Source of the DNA: Shewanella oneidensis MR-1
GTDB lineage: Bacteria > Pseudomonadota > Gammaproteobacteria > Enterobacterales > Shewanellaceae
NCBI RefSeq assembly: GCF_000146165.2
Contig: NC_004347.2
Span: 3,829,029 to 3,893,028 of the forward strand
DNA length: 64,000 bases
Direction of reading: 5' to 3'
Positions 45,174 through 55,955 of this stretch are shown here, in pieces (position 1 is the stretch's first letter; each line of letters begins with the position of its first letter). The translations under genes and the position numbers were made by a program. The notes below the pieces were generated by a model. It was not told the origin of the DNA, ran no database searches, and saw nothing but the letters and a program-made list of their open reading frames with translations.

Positions 45174-46721
45174 ATGAGTTTTAGCTATCGTACTGTAGTC
45201 ACATTGCTTAGCATCATTATTTGCGCGAGCCTTATCAAGCTCGCGTTTTTCGCTATTCCTGAAAAAGAGCAGCCTACTTTAACGACAAAGGATATTCGTC
45301 AAGATCTCTTTATCCTGCTAAACCAAATTGAGCAACACTCCGCATTTTATGCATTGAATCCACAACTCAATGACAGACAACTAAAAAGACTTGCTGGGCT
45401 GATGACAGAGCAATATCAAGATCTTGTTCCTAAAGAACGATTCGCTGCTGAACTTACCAAACTACTCAATACCCTAAAAGATCCTGGGACTCAAGTCGCT
45501 AAAGTAGATAATAGTCGTGGGGAACTCCCCTTCAGCCTCAGACCCGTTAATGAGCAATGGCTCGCCTTAGATAGCAAAAATAATCCCATTAGCTCGGAGT
45601 ATCCCTTTGTTACCCATATCGATGGCATTCCTTTAAGTAAATGGATTTCTGCCAGCCAAGCTTATCTCTCTGAGCCCGCAAAAAATAGCCAAGAAATGCA
45701 GCTTATTTGGCTTAAGCGACTCAATCTATTGCGGGAAGATTTAGGCTTAAATATCAAACCTTACGTACTCATCAGTTTAATAAATGATAATTTACAGACA
45801 ACACAAGTCACTATCGCCCTATCACAAGCATCGAAAACCATAGTTCAACCCCTTGAGGACGAAACAGAACTCAGCCTCGAAAACCTGCTAACTCAACTCG
45901 ATGAATTGGCCCCTACAGCGCCCACAAAACCAGGCTATTTATTGGAACAGATAAACCCAACAACGGCTCGACTCAAAATAAATGATCTCTATGTTTTTGA
46001 ACTCGATAAAATGCAGCAGGAAGCCTTACGTAAAGGTATGGAGCAGCCATTACTAATTGTCGATCTGAGGCAAGCAAAGGGATTTAGCCCTAAATTATTG
46101 ACCATGCTTTCGCGTTATCAGGACATGCCACAGCTAGGCACACGATCTCATTCAACAGTCGAAAAAATCATGGGATTTGCCCATTATCGACGCTCACCAG
46201 AGCTTAGGAATGATTATTTAAAACCGTTGAATTTTAAGCCTCTAGATGTACTCGAACTCAGCTCGCCCCGACTTAACGCCTTAACACGGCGACTGCCAAC
46301 TATCGATGAGAGCCGATTTAGTCCTTGGTTTGTACGTACCAAACCTGAAGTCATCGCCGAGGGCAATAACCACCTTGCGTTACTTGTCAGCCCATTATGT
46401 AAACAAGAATGCGAGTGGATCGCCTACCGGACTAAAACTTGGTCAAGAGTGAATCTTATCGGCGAAAAAACCTCAGGGGATTTTGCTAAACAATACCAAT
46501 TCACTTTGCCCAATAGTGACTTAGAGGTTCGTTTTAGCAGCTCACTGGCCTATGATGCTACAGGCGAACTGCTTTCAGGAAAAGGCACAGAACCCGATAT
46601 ATGGCTGCCGCAAAATAATGATCTCGAATGGCAAGGACTCGTAAGCTTAGTAAAAACCGCTAAACCCAAAGCCTTAGATCCATCTATTAGTCCACAAACC
46701 AAATTAGCCCAATCTCATTAG
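45174..46721 (+). CDS. S41-type protease-like protein, probably degenerate
   Basis: A 515-residue membrane-anchored protein (signal anchor about 7-28). The C-terminal third resembles the tail-specific protease (S41) domain: LIVDLRQAKGFSPKLL, then NHLALLVSPLCKQECEWIAYR, NLIGEKTSGDF and GKGTEPDIWLP. In real S41 proteases the region at CKQECEW is a Ser-rich SASE motif and the Lys is in GxxTxGK; here neither fits well, so catalysis is doubtful. GGAGGA precedes the ATG. Its TAG stop codon lies inside the left end of a MITE-like element, so the native C-terminus may have been replaced. Confidence 0.65.
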   Translation: MSFSYRTVVTLLSIIICASLIKLAFFAIPEKEQPTLTTKDIRQDLFILLNQIEQHSAFYALNPQLNDRQLKRLAGLMTEQYQDLVPKERFAAELTKLLNTLKDPGTQVAKVDNSRGELPFSLRPVNEQWLALDSKNNPISSEYPFVTHIDGIPLSKWISASQAYLSEPAKNSQEMQLIWLKRLNLLREDLGLNIKPYVLISLINDNLQTTQVTIALSQASKTIVQPLEDETELSLENLLTQLDELAPTAPTKPGYLLEQINPTTARLKINDLYVFELDKMQQEALRKGMEQPLLIVDLRQAKGFSPKLLTMLSRYQDMPQLGTRSHSTVEKIMGFAHYRRSPELRNDYLKPLNFKPLDVLELSSPRLNALTRRLPTIDESRFSPWFVRTKPEVIAEGNNHLALLVSPLCKQECEWIAYRTKTWSRVNLIGEKTSGDFAKQYQFTLPNSDLEVRFSSSLAYDATGELLSGKGTEPDIWLPQNNDLEWQGLVSLVKTAKPKALDPSISPQTKLAQSH

Positions 46722-46848
46722 GGCGCACTGACGTTTTATGGTTATTTTTACAGCAACTTGACTGATATTTATGCAAAGCAACGTCTGTACAATGTGGTTA
46801 TTCTACATAAAAAGACGATAACGCAGCAGAAACGTCAACACACCCTAG
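46719..46848. mobile_element. MITE-like element, about 130 bp
   Basis: Bounded by inverted repeats: left TAGGGCGCACTGACGTTT (46719-46736), right read inward TAGGGTGTGTTGACGTTT (46830-46847), 15 of 18 identical. The 93-bp centre has no ORF. Similar solo ends occur at 24067 and 24999. Size and ends fit a nonautonomous element. It overlaps the stop of the upstream gene. Confidence 0.6.
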
Positions 46849-46851
46849 CAA

Positions 46852-46874
46852 AAAGCCAGCGATTTGCTGGCTTT
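46852..46874 (-). terminator. hairpin terminator
   Basis: Stem AAAGCCAGC / GCTGGCTTT, loop GATTT, 23 bp after the stop of the minus-strand gene 46897-48633 and just beside the MITE-like element. On the minus strand TTTTGC follows. Confidence 0.75.
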
Positions 46875-46896
46875 GAAATGCGTTGGATTTAAAAGC

Positions 46897-48633
46897 TTAT
46901 TTTTTATCGCTTGCCTTTGAATTCATCACCGAGCCCAAAACTAAGCCTTGCTTGTTTACATCAAAGCTCATTTGCACGCGCATGTTATAGTCTTTCAACG
47001 CTTGCAGCTCTTCAGGGACGGGCTCGCCAGTCATTTCTAACAAGGTCAATACTGGGGTAAACATCTTACCGTAGTCCGCTGACATGCTGTAAAGACCATT
47101 TGCCGATGGTTTTTCGCTCGCCAGTTTATTGGCTAACGCTAAACCTTTCTCACCCGCGTAAACCACTAAATGTTGTCCCTTAATCGCCAACATCGGTTTG
47201 ATATTAAGTTCTGGCGGCAACATTAATAGTGGCGATAAATCGGTAGGCTCACCATTATCCGCTACTTGCAACTCAGCCAGCATTGGCGCAAACGGTTTGA
47301 CCATATTCAATAACATTGAAGGATTATCAGCGCTTAAACTCACCAAAGCATCTAAGCTTTCAAGCTTTGGCTCTTGATCCTGCGAGCTCATCTTATAATC
47401 GAGCAATGACAGACTCACACCTTTAACGCCATTAGCCATGCCGGTAAACATACCCAACATCGCTGGGCTTTGTTGGCTTAATTCAGCTTGTAACTCGGCA
47501 AGCGGCGCACAGGTTAACTGTGGCTTTTGCAGATCATCCCAAATCGCCGTCAGTGAAGGCGCAACTTCATTAACGTCAATCCCCAACCCCATAGAGAAGA
47601 TAGTGCTGTTAATGTCTGCTAAGTGGGTAGGAATGTAGCCGCGCATTTTTTGTAACGCGGTTAAGATTGCCTGGTTTTTGCTTTCAACCACAAAAGAAGC
47701 TGCCATATGGCTTTCTTTTTCGGTCGACGTAAATGCAGTTAAGCCACCCACTGTGCGCGGCCAGTTAGCTGCAATCGCGGTTAACTCAGTACGACATTCT
47801 GGAGTGCGGATTTCCGCTAACGGATCTTCACCTTGGCTTTCTTCTGCCATGAACTTAGTGAGCTGTTTAGCTAACATATTGCCATCTGGAGAGGTTATCG
47901 CTTTAACAATCTCAACGTGGTTGATAAAGCTGATGCTATCTTCCATAAAACCATGGGTTTTAATGATCTCTTGCAACATGCCAGAAGCGGCTAAAGATTG
48001 GGTTGGTTTCTTCAATCCTAAAGCCATTTCCAATACTTCAGGCTCGATAGAGGAAGCCGAGAATGTGACCGTTAAAATGCCATCTTTATGGGCAAATAAA
48101 AGGTCAGCTTTATCAGTAGAGCCTTCTTCGGCAAACGAATAAGCACGGTAGTCAATCCCTGCTAAAGTACGCTTTTCGTGGGTATAACCACTTTCTTGCT
48201 CGGCTTTATCCAATACGGCCCAAAATGCATCAATTTGACTAATATCGGTTTTAAATACAGGTACTACACCTAATGTATAGAAATAAGGCTTGATCTCATT
48301 CGGTAAACCGAAAGTCTTAAGCAATGCGGTAGGATCTTTCATTCCATCCATATATTGCTTGTAAATACTCACAAAAAACTTAGCCATTGGGCTATCTAAA
48401 TCGCCTAACTGAGCTAAGGAATCAGTTGAGTATTGCTGGTAATTGCCAGAAATGGATTGCAGGTAGTTTTTCAGTGGGAACGGCTTTAACTGGCCAGTAA
48501 ACACAGGGGTATCGGCTGGAATATAATCTAGCAAAGGATTGGCTGAAGCACTCGAGCTACTTCCGTGTTGAGTGTACCAATAAGCACCCGCCCCCGCTGC
48601 AATAATTGCCGCAGCAATAACTATCTTTTTCAT
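46897..48633 (-). CDS. large exported protein of unknown function, 578 aa
   Basis: A 578-residue protein with an N-terminal signal anchor (KKIVIAAAIIAAGAGAYWY) and a Ser-rich linker, followed by a long globular part starting NPLLDYIPADTPVFTGQL. I recognise no family; the start resembles that of other gammaproteobacterial exported proteins with DYIPADTP-type motifs. Two distant Cys (PECRTEL, LTCAPL) may pair. A hairpin terminator follows. It seems to be transcribed alone. Confidence 0.75.
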   Translation of the reverse strand: MKKIVIAAAIIAAGAGAYWYTQHGSSSSASANPLLDYIPADTPVFTGQLKPFPLKNYLQSISGNYQQYSTDSLAQLGDLDSPMAKFFVSIYKQYMDGMKDPTALLKTFGLPNEIKPYFYTLGVVPVFKTDISQIDAFWAVLDKAEQESGYTHEKRTLAGIDYRAYSFAEEGSTDKADLLFAHKDGILTVTFSASSIEPEVLEMALGLKKPTQSLAASGMLQEIIKTHGFMEDSISFINHVEIVKAITSPDGNMLAKQLTKFMAEESQGEDPLAEIRTPECRTELTAIAANWPRTVGGLTAFTSTEKESHMAASFVVESKNQAILTALQKMRGYIPTHLADINSTIFSMGLGIDVNEVAPSLTAIWDDLQKPQLTCAPLAELQAELSQQSPAMLGMFTGMANGVKGVSLSLLDYKMSSQDQEPKLESLDALVSLSADNPSMLLNMVKPFAPMLAELQVADNGEPTDLSPLLMLPPELNIKPMLAIKGQHLVVYAGEKGLALANKLASEKPSANGLYSMSADYGKMFTPVLTLLEMTGEPVPEELQALKDYNMRVQMSFDVNKQGLVLGSVMNSKASDKK

Positions 48634-48890
48634 TTAAAACTCCATTTAATTACCGTCAAAGTGACAAAAATAATACCGAAAGCACTTACCTTCGGCATTT
48701 AAATACTGACCTATTGTCATTCCTTATTACATCAACATTGCAAAATCAAAAGCTTATTACAACTAATCTTGAGAATGGATCAGCTAAGAAATAACTAATA
48801 GCGAATAAGAACTCATTAATTTGCAAAAATCCGCGATAATCTAACATTAAAACGTCTTAGACGCTAATCGTGGCATGTGTCAGAAGCTTC

Positions 48891-49610
48891 CTATTTACTA
48901 GGTGCAATCGTTCGAAACCATCCTGTTACGGAAAAGCGTGGGCGCTTTGCAAACGGCGCGACAAATGAAACAGAGTGAGGATGGTGAACATCGAATAATG
49001 CCAAATTATTAAATGTTGGCACCCAAGTATCAGTCAGCACGCCTTTAGGAGTATAAAACTGCAGCAGACCACCCCAATCAGGATGCCATTCTGGTGTAAA
49101 GCCAAAAACAAAAGCAACTTTACGACCCTCACTTTCCACAACATCATTATGTCTTGTTAAGAAATTCCCCTGAATATAACGACTCGCCTGCAGCGAGGCA
49201 TAACAAATGCCTTCAATACCTGTAATGGATTGAATAAATTTAAACATGTCAGGGCTGTTAATAAAACGATGTAGCGATGTGAGTAACTCCGGTGACGGCT
49301 TTCCATCTAAGCCCCCCACAAGATGACTTCCATATAAAAAACCAATTCCATTGGCAGCATTTTGTAATATTTTTTGTTGTAAATCTTTCTGAGCTTCAAC
49401 AGGTAATTGGCGTATTTGTTGGTCCGAAATTCTCATTGGTTTATTTTCAACAAACATTGCATTATCAAAACTGACTTCAGTAGCAAGTGCTTTAGCAATG
49501 ACAGCTGCGGTTTCATTCTGCCAGACGTGTTGAATATTGATTTTTGCATCTTTAGCATATTCTTCACGCAGTGAAGCCATATCTCGCTCAAAATTAAACT
49601 CAAACATCAT
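48891..49610 (-). CDS. 2-oxoglutarate/Fe(II)-dependent oxygenase family protein
   Basis: A 239-residue protein of the prolyl-hydroxylase-like 2OG-Fe(II) group. The iron triad is visible: His and Asp in NFLTRHNDVVES, and the distal His in LFDVHHPHSVSFV; the 2OG-binding Arg is in RPRFSVTGWFR. The jelly-roll part also has FVFGFTPEWHPDWGG. It may hydroxylate a protein side chain, but the substrate is not known. Met2 is an alternative start. It stands between an exported protein gene and mtgA. Confidence 0.87.
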   Translation of the reverse strand: MMFEFNFERDMASLREEYAKDAKINIQHVWQNETAAVIAKALATEVSFDNAMFVENKPMRISDQQIRQLPVEAQKDLQQKILQNAANGIGFLYGSHLVGGLDGKPSPELLTSLHRFINSPDMFKFIQSITGIEGICYASLQASRYIQGNFLTRHNDVVESEGRKVAFVFGFTPEWHPDWGGLLQFYTPKGVLTDTWVPTFNNLALFDVHHPHSVSFVAPFAKRPRFSVTGWFRTIAPSK

Positions 49611-49700
49611 TTATTCCTTGGTTAATCCAAACACCTAAGCTCATCCAACTAATCAGAAAGACCATAATTACAATTTAACAACAAAATCACAATCGTCAGT

Positions 49701-50477
49701 TCATTGTGCCTCGTTGACTTTTTTGAGCGTCACCTCACCTAGTTGACGCATTTGCTTGCGGATCCATGCTGAGCGTTGCTCAACATAAGAAGAAGGGGGT
49801 GAGACTTTATAACGCCAAGGATTAGGTAAAGCTGCAGCAAGTAATGAGGCTTCATAGCGGGTTAATTTAGCTGCACTCTTGCCAAAATAATGTTTAGATG
49901 CAGCTTCAGCGCCATATATCCCCGGACCAAATTCCACGATGTTGAGATACACCTCGAGAATGCGCGCCTTATCCCAAATCAATTCCATTAACAGGGTAAA
50001 CCAAGCTTCGATTCCCTTACGGATAAAACTACGGCTCGACCACATAAAGAGGTTTTTTGCTGCTTGCTGGCTTAAGGTACTGGCTCCACGAACCTTTTTA
50101 CCTTTTTGATTGTATTCGATTGCCGAACTAATCGCATCTAAATCAAAACCACTGTGACCAGCAAACTTTTGATCTTCTGCGGCAATCACGGCTAATTGCA
50201 GCTCAGGGGAGATTTGCTCAAGCGAGCGCCATTGATGCCTAACCTCAGTAATCGGTGCAGGCGGAAACAACGCACGCTCTATTCGCCAACTCCACATAGG
50301 AGGATCAATAAAGCGAAGTAGCACAACACTTAAAATAGAGGCGAAAAATAAGCCCAAAACCAATTTGGCTAACCAAGTAAATACACGCTTTACACCACGC
50401 ATCTTAGGCTTTGGAGGTGGAAGATTAACTTGGGGACGATTGACATGATCGCGCATGGCATACAAAGGGGCGGTCAT
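49701..50477 (-). CDS. mtgA: monofunctional peptidoglycan transglycosylase
   Basis: A 258-residue GT51 enzyme that polymerises lipid II. One N-terminal membrane helix (about 34-56, [19 protein letters not shown]). Catalytic motifs: [18 protein letters not shown] (Glu), [30 protein letters not shown] and [19 protein letters not shown]. It has no transpeptidase domain, so it is MtgA and not a class A PBP. E. coli MtgA is 242 residues. A single gene. Confidence 0.95.
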   Translation of the reverse strand: MTAPLYAMRDHVNRPQVNLPPPKPKMRGVKRVFTWLAKLVLGLFFASILSVVLLRFIDPPMWSWRIERALFPPAPITEVRHQWRSLEQISPELQLAVIAAEDQKFAGHSGFDLDAISSAIEYNQKGKKVRGASTLSQQAAKNLFMWSSRSFIRKGIEAWFTLLMELIWDKARILEVYLNIVEFGPGIYGAEAASKHYFGKSAAKLTRYEASLLAAALPNPWRYKVSPPSSYVEQRSAWIRKQMRQLGEVTLKKVNEAQ

Positions 50478-51152
50478 TTAATTATCCTCATCAATCACGC
50501 CATCCAAACTGACTGTTAGTCTAAGAGATTTTTTGCTTACAGTAGAATAGCAAAGTGTAAGCCGATGATAGTAAGTCATAAACCGCAAAAAACCGAGCTG
50601 AATTGATTTAGGGAGATAAATTAATGATGTCACAAATTTGGCTCAACCTCGGCAGCCTTGACCACAGCTGACCGAGGTGAAAATGACTGATTAACAAGCG
50701 CTAGCAAGTCAATCAAACTGCTGGATACTCGCGGCTACGAGCAAGGTCTTTTGGAATATCTACTGTTTTCAGTTTCGTTATATCGCTACACAGCAAACTA
50801 AGCCCATAAATAGCGATATTCAACAACTTAACTTGGCAAAATACCGACTAATCCGTATCTGCGCAGTAAACTCCCTCAAAACCATCTACGGGAACTTTGA
50901 AATATAGCTCAGAACATTCTAATGTGCATAACTCTGTGAGTAAAAATGTACAATTTTTTTGACTATCACAAAGTCACATTAGCTAACCATATGAAAATAA
51001 ACTTTATCTCATTTTGATGACGCCACAATGACAGGCAAAATATTCTAATGGCTAAACCACTTTAAAAATAAGCAAAAAGCAATAGTCGGAACATAACATA
51101 AAAAATGCCACAGGAAATACTGTGGCATTTTTCTATAGAATCAAACAATTGG
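50478..51152. other. 675-bp intergenic region
   Basis: No gene can be supported. It holds a hairpin at 50646-50678 (ACCTCGGCAGC / GCTGACCGAGGT, one bulged base), a long A/T-rich middle and, at its right end, the cysH terminator. The mtgA promoter is expected in the left part. No tRNA or known small RNA was recognised. Confidence 0.5.
51101..51132 (-). terminator. rho-independent terminator after cysH
   Basis: Perfect 13-bp stem (AAAAATGCCACAG / CTGTGGCATTTTT), loop GAAATA; on the minus strand the stem ends in a T-rich run. 20 bp after the cysH stop; it closes cysJIH. Confidence 0.92.
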
Positions 51153-51950
51153 CTATATTTCGTAATGCAAACCGCACTCACGTTTTAAGCCATTAAAGCG
51201 CGTTTCTTCCTCTGTCATACCTAATTCTAAGGGTTTGCTCGAATGAGTATCCCCAACAGAAACATAACCTTGCTCCCATAAAGGATGATAAGGCAAGTCA
51301 AATTGCGTCAGATACAGATGCACATCTTTGTTCGACCATTCGATAATCGGCAGCAACTTGAAGCGAGAACCATGGATAGCCAATATCGGTAACTCTTCGC
51401 GAGTGCTCGACTGGCTGCGGCGTAGTCCAGCAAACCAAGTTCCGACTTCAAGCTCGGCCAAGGCGCGCTGCATTGGCTCCACCTTATTCAGCCGATTATA
51501 ACGTTCAAGACCCTCTACCCCTTGTTCCCACAATTGGCCAAAGCGCGCCTCCTGCCATGCCGAGGTAATAGGTGCTTGGTAAACCTTAAGATTTAAGGAT
51601 AATCGCTCGGTCAACTGGTCAATAAACTGATACGTCTCGGGAAATAAATAGCCAGTATCCGTTAAGATCACCGGAATATCCGATTGCACCTGACTCACCA
51701 TATGCAGCATCACCGCCGCTTGGATCCCAAAACTGGATGACAGCGCGTGATTACCGGGCAAATAGGCCAAGCCCCAGAGCACTCGCTCTTGAGCCGTTAA
51801 TCCGGCTAAGAAACGATTAATGCGTTCAAGTTCTGCTTGCTGAACGCTCTTAGGCGCCGTTAGCAGCGCCTTAAGTTCGCTACTGCTCACCACACTCGGC
51901 AACACGCTCGAGACACTAGAGCCAGTCTGTTCAGCGTTAAGATCAACCAT
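51153..51950 (-). CDS. cysH: phosphoadenosine phosphosulfate (PAPS) reductase
   Basis: 265 residues from the ATG at 51950 ([12 protein letters not shown]), which has AAGGA before it and overlaps the cysI stop by 8 bp; a frame extension to 51971 is possible but less likely. It reduces PAPS to sulfite with thioredoxin. Motifs: [17 protein letters not shown] (PP-loop-like), [28 protein letters not shown] and the catalytic C-terminal RECGLHYEI. The lack of extra Cys pairs agrees with a PAPS- rather than APS-type enzyme. Confidence 0.96.
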   Translation of the reverse strand: MVDLNAEQTGSSVSSVLPSVVSSSELKALLTAPKSVQQAELERINRFLAGLTAQERVLWGLAYLPGNHALSSSFGIQAAVMLHMVSQVQSDIPVILTDTGYLFPETYQFIDQLTERLSLNLKVYQAPITSAWQEARFGQLWEQGVEGLERYNRLNKVEPMQRALAELEVGTWFAGLRRSQSSTREELPILAIHGSRFKLLPIIEWSNKDVHLYLTQFDLPYHPLWEQGYVSVGDTHSSKPLELGMTEEETRFNGLKRECGLHYEI

Positions 51951-53640
51951 GAAAATCCTTAGCGGCATCAATAACCGCCTTCACCACGCCCACGCGGACA
52001 GTGAAGTTACCAAAGGTTTCACCTGCATTTCGCTCAATCGCGTAGCGGGCAAATAATGCATCCAATTCAGCTAGAATCTCAGCCTCTTGGATATTCTCTC
52101 TATACATCTTATTCAGGCGAGTGCCTTCAAAGTTCGCGCCTAAGTACAGGTTGTAGCGACCCGGCGCCTTACCCACAAGACCGATTTCGGCGGCAAATGG
52201 GCGGGCGCAACCATTTGGACAACCGGTCATTCGCACCACAATGGCTTGATCGCTAATGCCATTCTTTGCCTGCAGCGCATCAATATGGTCAATAAATTCA
52301 GGGAAATAACGCTCAGCTTCTGCCATCGCCAATGGACAGGTTGGTAAGGCCACACAGGCAATCGAATGACCACGGGTTTGAGTCAGCACTTGGCCGAGTA
52401 AACCGCGTTTACGGGCAAGCCCTTCGATAGTCGCTTTATCCTCAGGCGCCACACCCGCGATAATCATATTCTGGTTTGAGGTCATACGGAAATCACCCTT
52501 GTGGATCTTAGCGATTTCACGCATGCCGGTTTGCAAACTTTTGCCAGGCATATCTTTAATACGGCCGCTTTCGATAAACAGGGTTAAATGCCATTTACCA
52601 TCTACGCCTTCGACCCAGCCGTAACGATCGCCGCGATCGCCAATCACTACATCGCGCTTAGGTTCAAATTTAACTCCGGCACGGACTTCCACTTCGGCCT
52701 TAAACTTCTCATAGCCATGGTCAACGATGGTGTATTTCAGGCGTGAACGCTTACGGTTAGTGCGATTACCCCAGTCACGTTGCACTGTCATCACAGCTTC
52801 GGCAAACTTCATCACATCTTCGGTTTTGATAAAACCAAAGTCATCGGCCAAGCGCGGGAAGGTTTCTACCTCACCGTGGGTCGAGCCCATACCGCCACCG
52901 GCGGTTAGGTTAAAACCGACTAATTCGCCATTTTCAGCCACGGCAATAAAGCCTAAATCGTTAGTGTATACATCAACATCGTTATCCGGCGGTACGGCAA
53001 CGGCCATTTTAAACTTACGTGGTAAGTAGGTTTTGCCGTATACAGGTTCTACAGTTTCATCTTCTGTGGTCAGTAACTTCTCCTCATCTAACCAAATCTC
53101 GGCGTAAGCACGAGTGTGCGGCAGCAGATGATCAGAAAGCTTTTTCGCCACTTCATAGGCCTGTGCATGCAGCTTAGATTCCACCGGATTGGGGTTACAC
53201 ATCACGTTACGGTTAACGTCACCACAGGCGGCGATCGAATCGAGCGCCTCACGGTCCAAGCCTTGAATAATGGTCTTGAGGTTACGCTTTGGAATGCCGT
53301 GGTATTGGAATGTCTGACGCGTTGTTAAACGAATACTGTTAGAGCTGGTGAGCGTCGAGGCAATTTCATCTACGCCTAACCATTGCTTAGGGGTACACAC
53401 GCCACCAGGCACGCGGGCACGCAACATAAAGCTATATAAAGGCTCGAGTTTTTGCTCTTTACGCTCGTTACGTAAATCGCGGTCATCCTGCTGATAAAAA
53501 CCATGGAATTTGATCAATTGCTGATCGCCATCGCTAAAACTGCCCGTTACCGAGGAATCTAATCCCTCTTTAATGGTGCCACGCAGATAATCACTGTCGG
53601 TCTTTAAGTATTCGTTTAATGCTAACTTTTGCTCACTCAT
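51943..53640 (-). CDS. cysI: sulfite reductase hemoprotein (beta) subunit
   Basis: A 565-residue siroheme and 4Fe-4S enzyme reducing sulfite to sulfide. The cluster Cys residues are in [17 protein letters not shown] and [19 protein letters not shown]; the N-terminal [16 protein letters not shown] and [16 protein letters not shown] match the family. Electrons come from the flavoprotein CysJ, encoded immediately upstream (75 bp). It overlaps cysH. Confidence 0.97.
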   Translation of the reverse strand: MSEQKLALNEYLKTDSDYLRGTIKEGLDSSVTGSFSDGDQQLIKFHGFYQQDDRDLRNERKEQKLEPLYSFMLRARVPGGVCTPKQWLGVDEIASTLTSSNSIRLTTRQTFQYHGIPKRNLKTIIQGLDREALDSIAACGDVNRNVMCNPNPVESKLHAQAYEVAKKLSDHLLPHTRAYAEIWLDEEKLLTTEDETVEPVYGKTYLPRKFKMAVAVPPDNDVDVYTNDLGFIAVAENGELVGFNLTAGGGMGSTHGEVETFPRLADDFGFIKTEDVMKFAEAVMTVQRDWGNRTNRKRSRLKYTIVDHGYEKFKAEVEVRAGVKFEPKRDVVIGDRGDRYGWVEGVDGKWHLTLFIESGRIKDMPGKSLQTGMREIAKIHKGDFRMTSNQNMIIAGVAPEDKATIEGLARKRGLLGQVLTQTRGHSIACVALPTCPLAMAEAERYFPEFIDHIDALQAKNGISDQAIVVRMTGCPNGCARPFAAEIGLVGKAPGRYNLYLGANFEGTRLNKMYRENIQEAEILAELDALFARYAIERNAGETFGNFTVRVGVVKAVIDAAKDFHG

Positions 53641-53715
53641 GGCAACTGCCTCTTCAAATTCGTTCGGCGGCAGTATCTCTGTGGATACTGCTCTCTAATC
53701 TTTGGGATTGACTAA

Positions 53716-55539
53716 TTAGTACACGTCTTTTTGGTAACGTTTATGACTGCGTAAGGTCTCGAAGTATTCTTCTGCCGCCTCGCTCGACAGTCCGCCAAAC
53801 TCCACCGCAACCGCTAGTAAGGCTTGGTGTACGTCTTTAGCCATACGCTCGGCATCACCACAAATATAAAGATGCGCGCCGTTTTGCAGCCATTGCCACA
53901 GGGCTTGCCCCTGCTCTTTGATGCGGTGCTGCACGTAAATCTTATGGGCTTGATCCCGCGAAAATGCCACATCGATACGGGTTAAATCGCCGTTTTTCAG
54001 ATACTGTTGCCACTCGGTTTGATACAGGAAGTCCTGCTCAAAATGCGGGTTGCCGAAGAATAACCAACTATCGCCCTTCGCACCCTGTGCCACACGCTCC
54101 TGCATAAAGGCGCGGAATGGGGCAACCCCTGTGCCAGGGCCAATCATGATGACGGGCGTATCAGGGTTTTCAGGTAAACGGAAATGCTTGTTCGGTTCAA
54201 CATACACTTTTACTTCAGCGCCTTCCTGCGCCGAGGCTAAGAAATGAGAAGCACCGCCAAAACGCGTTTGCCCTTGATGTTCATCTTCCACCAAGGCCAC
54301 GGTTAAATGCACTTCGGTATCGACTTCGGTCTGGCTAGAGGCAATAGAATAGAGTCTGGGCGTTAACGGGCGTAATAGTTCAAGCAGTTTATTCGCATCC
54401 AAATTTGCCTCAGCAGGTAACTTGTAGTTAGTCACTAAATCAACAAATTGATGATTTAGAATAAACTGGCGCAGCTGTTCTTTATCCTCACTCAGGGCGA
54501 GAAGCTCACTGCTCGCTGACAACTCGGCCCAAGCTTTGACTAAACCAGGATACAACTGCGTCAGCTCTTTCTTGTCGATTAAGGCTTGTTTGAGGCTGAT
54601 TGACTCACTGCCGACAGTCACTTTTGCATCGGCCGCTAACCCTAGGCCCGCTAAAATTTCGCCGACTAAGATTTCGCTATTGCTGAACCACACACCCAGA
54701 GCATCACCGACCTCATAGTGTAAGCCTGACTCACCTAAATCAATTTCAACATGGCGCACATCTCTGTCTGAATCACGCCCGGTGATCTTTTGGCTCACCA
54801 ACACTTCGGCACGGTAAGGGTTTTGCTTAGTAAATTCGCTCTCGCTGGCAACTTGCGCCGAAGTTGAATTAATTTCATTCAACGCCACCACGTTAGCCGT
54901 TGTTTGGATCAGTGGCTTAACCGCCGTTAGAACATCGGCGTGCCACTGTCCGGCCGCAGCCTCATAGTCCACATCACACTCAACCAACGGCAATAAGGCT
55001 TTAGCACCTAATGCTGAAAGCCGCGCATCAAAGTCTTTACCGGTTTGGCAGAAAAACTCATAGCTCGAATCGCCCAGTGCCAACACCGAGTAGTGCAAAT
55101 TGTTTAATTGAGGCGCACGCTTTGTTGCTAAAAACTTATGTAATTCAATCGCATCATCCGGCGCTTCACCTTCACCATGGGTACTCACCACCAGCAACAA
55201 TAAGGTTTCTTGCTTAAGCTGGCGCACGTTGTATTCACCCATGGAGGCTAAATTTACGCTATAACCCTGTGTCTTTGCCTTTTCGGCTAAGGCTTTGGCG
55301 ATACCACGGCCATTGCCCGTTTGACTGCCATAGAGAATGGTCACCGTTTGCGCTGCTTGTGCCTCGGTCACGGATGCGGCGACTTGGATAGCACTCCCAC
55401 TCGTATTGGCCGTTGCAGCTAAATAGCCGCTCACCCAAGCAAGTTGCACGGAATTTAATTCAGCGGTGAGTTGTTTCAGCTTATCGACCTGTGATTGCGA
55501 CAGGGGTGAAGCCAGTGATGAAAGTTCTTTTAACAACAT
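53716..55539 (-). CDS. cysJ: sulfite reductase flavoprotein (alpha) subunit
   Basis: A 607-residue FMN/FAD diflavin reductase passing electrons from NADPH to CysI. Flavodoxin domain with VTILYGSQTGNGRGIAKALA and VVSTHGEGEAPDDAIELHKFL; FAD region RLYSIASSQTEVDTEVHLT and FGGASHFLAS; NADPH region MIGPGTGVAPFRAFMQER; C-terminal YICGDAERMAKDVH and KRYQKDVY. First gene of cysJIH. The 290 bp upstream presumably bear CysB sites; I did not identify them. Confidence 0.97.
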   Translation of the reverse strand: MLLKELSSLASPLSQSQVDKLKQLTAELNSVQLAWVSGYLAATANTSGSAIQVAASVTEAQAAQTVTILYGSQTGNGRGIAKALAEKAKTQGYSVNLASMGEYNVRQLKQETLLLLVVSTHGEGEAPDDAIELHKFLATKRAPQLNNLHYSVLALGDSSYEFFCQTGKDFDARLSALGAKALLPLVECDVDYEAAAGQWHADVLTAVKPLIQTTANVVALNEINSTSAQVASESEFTKQNPYRAEVLVSQKITGRDSDRDVRHVEIDLGESGLHYEVGDALGVWFSNSEILVGEILAGLGLAADAKVTVGSESISLKQALIDKKELTQLYPGLVKAWAELSASSELLALSEDKEQLRQFILNHQFVDLVTNYKLPAEANLDANKLLELLRPLTPRLYSIASSQTEVDTEVHLTVALVEDEHQGQTRFGGASHFLASAQEGAEVKVYVEPNKHFRLPENPDTPVIMIGPGTGVAPFRAFMQERVAQGAKGDSWLFFGNPHFEQDFLYQTEWQQYLKNGDLTRIDVAFSRDQAHKIYVQHRIKEQGQALWQWLQNGAHLYICGDAERMAKDVHQALLAVAVEFGGLSSEAAEEYFETLRSHKRYQKDVY

Positions 55540-55955
55540 GAAACGGCCCTATGACAGTGTAATGCCCAGCAGAGTAACGTGGTTTTAGAAAAGCAAAAAA
55601 GAATAATATTTGATTTTTAATTCCATTTTGGAATATACAAAGTGCAAAAATTAAGCTACAAAAGTGTGCACTGGTTAAAACTTTTTGATACGACCAGTGC
55701 AGAAACCACTAGCTTGAGCAATATGCGCTTGTGTCAAACCAAAGTATTGCCACAATGGTGAGGAGCCTGCTGTACAGTGACCTTTGTTGCTCGCTAAGAA
55801 GTTTGTTTTAATGCACAAATTTCATACCAAGATTGAATGCGCTAACTGCCAATATTGAATACACGAGTTCATTCTTACGCGACCTAGCCCTACCTAGGTT
55901 TAGCTCAGAGGAAGCACTCAGGCGGAACGATTATATAAACCACCAGGGAGTAATC
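55540..55955. other. divergent promoter region cysJ / pntA
   Basis: About 415 bp. The frame reaching upstream of pntA to 55833 is not supported as coding. The left half is A/T-rich with an inverted pair TTCCATTTTGGAA (55621-55633), as might be expected near a cysJ promoter. No other gene seen. Confidence 0.5.

Noticed and set aside
50478..51152. Small RNA or tRNA gene in the mtgA-cysH gap
   Set aside because: Only one modest hairpin and a terminator are present; no cloverleaf or known small RNA signature could be recognised.
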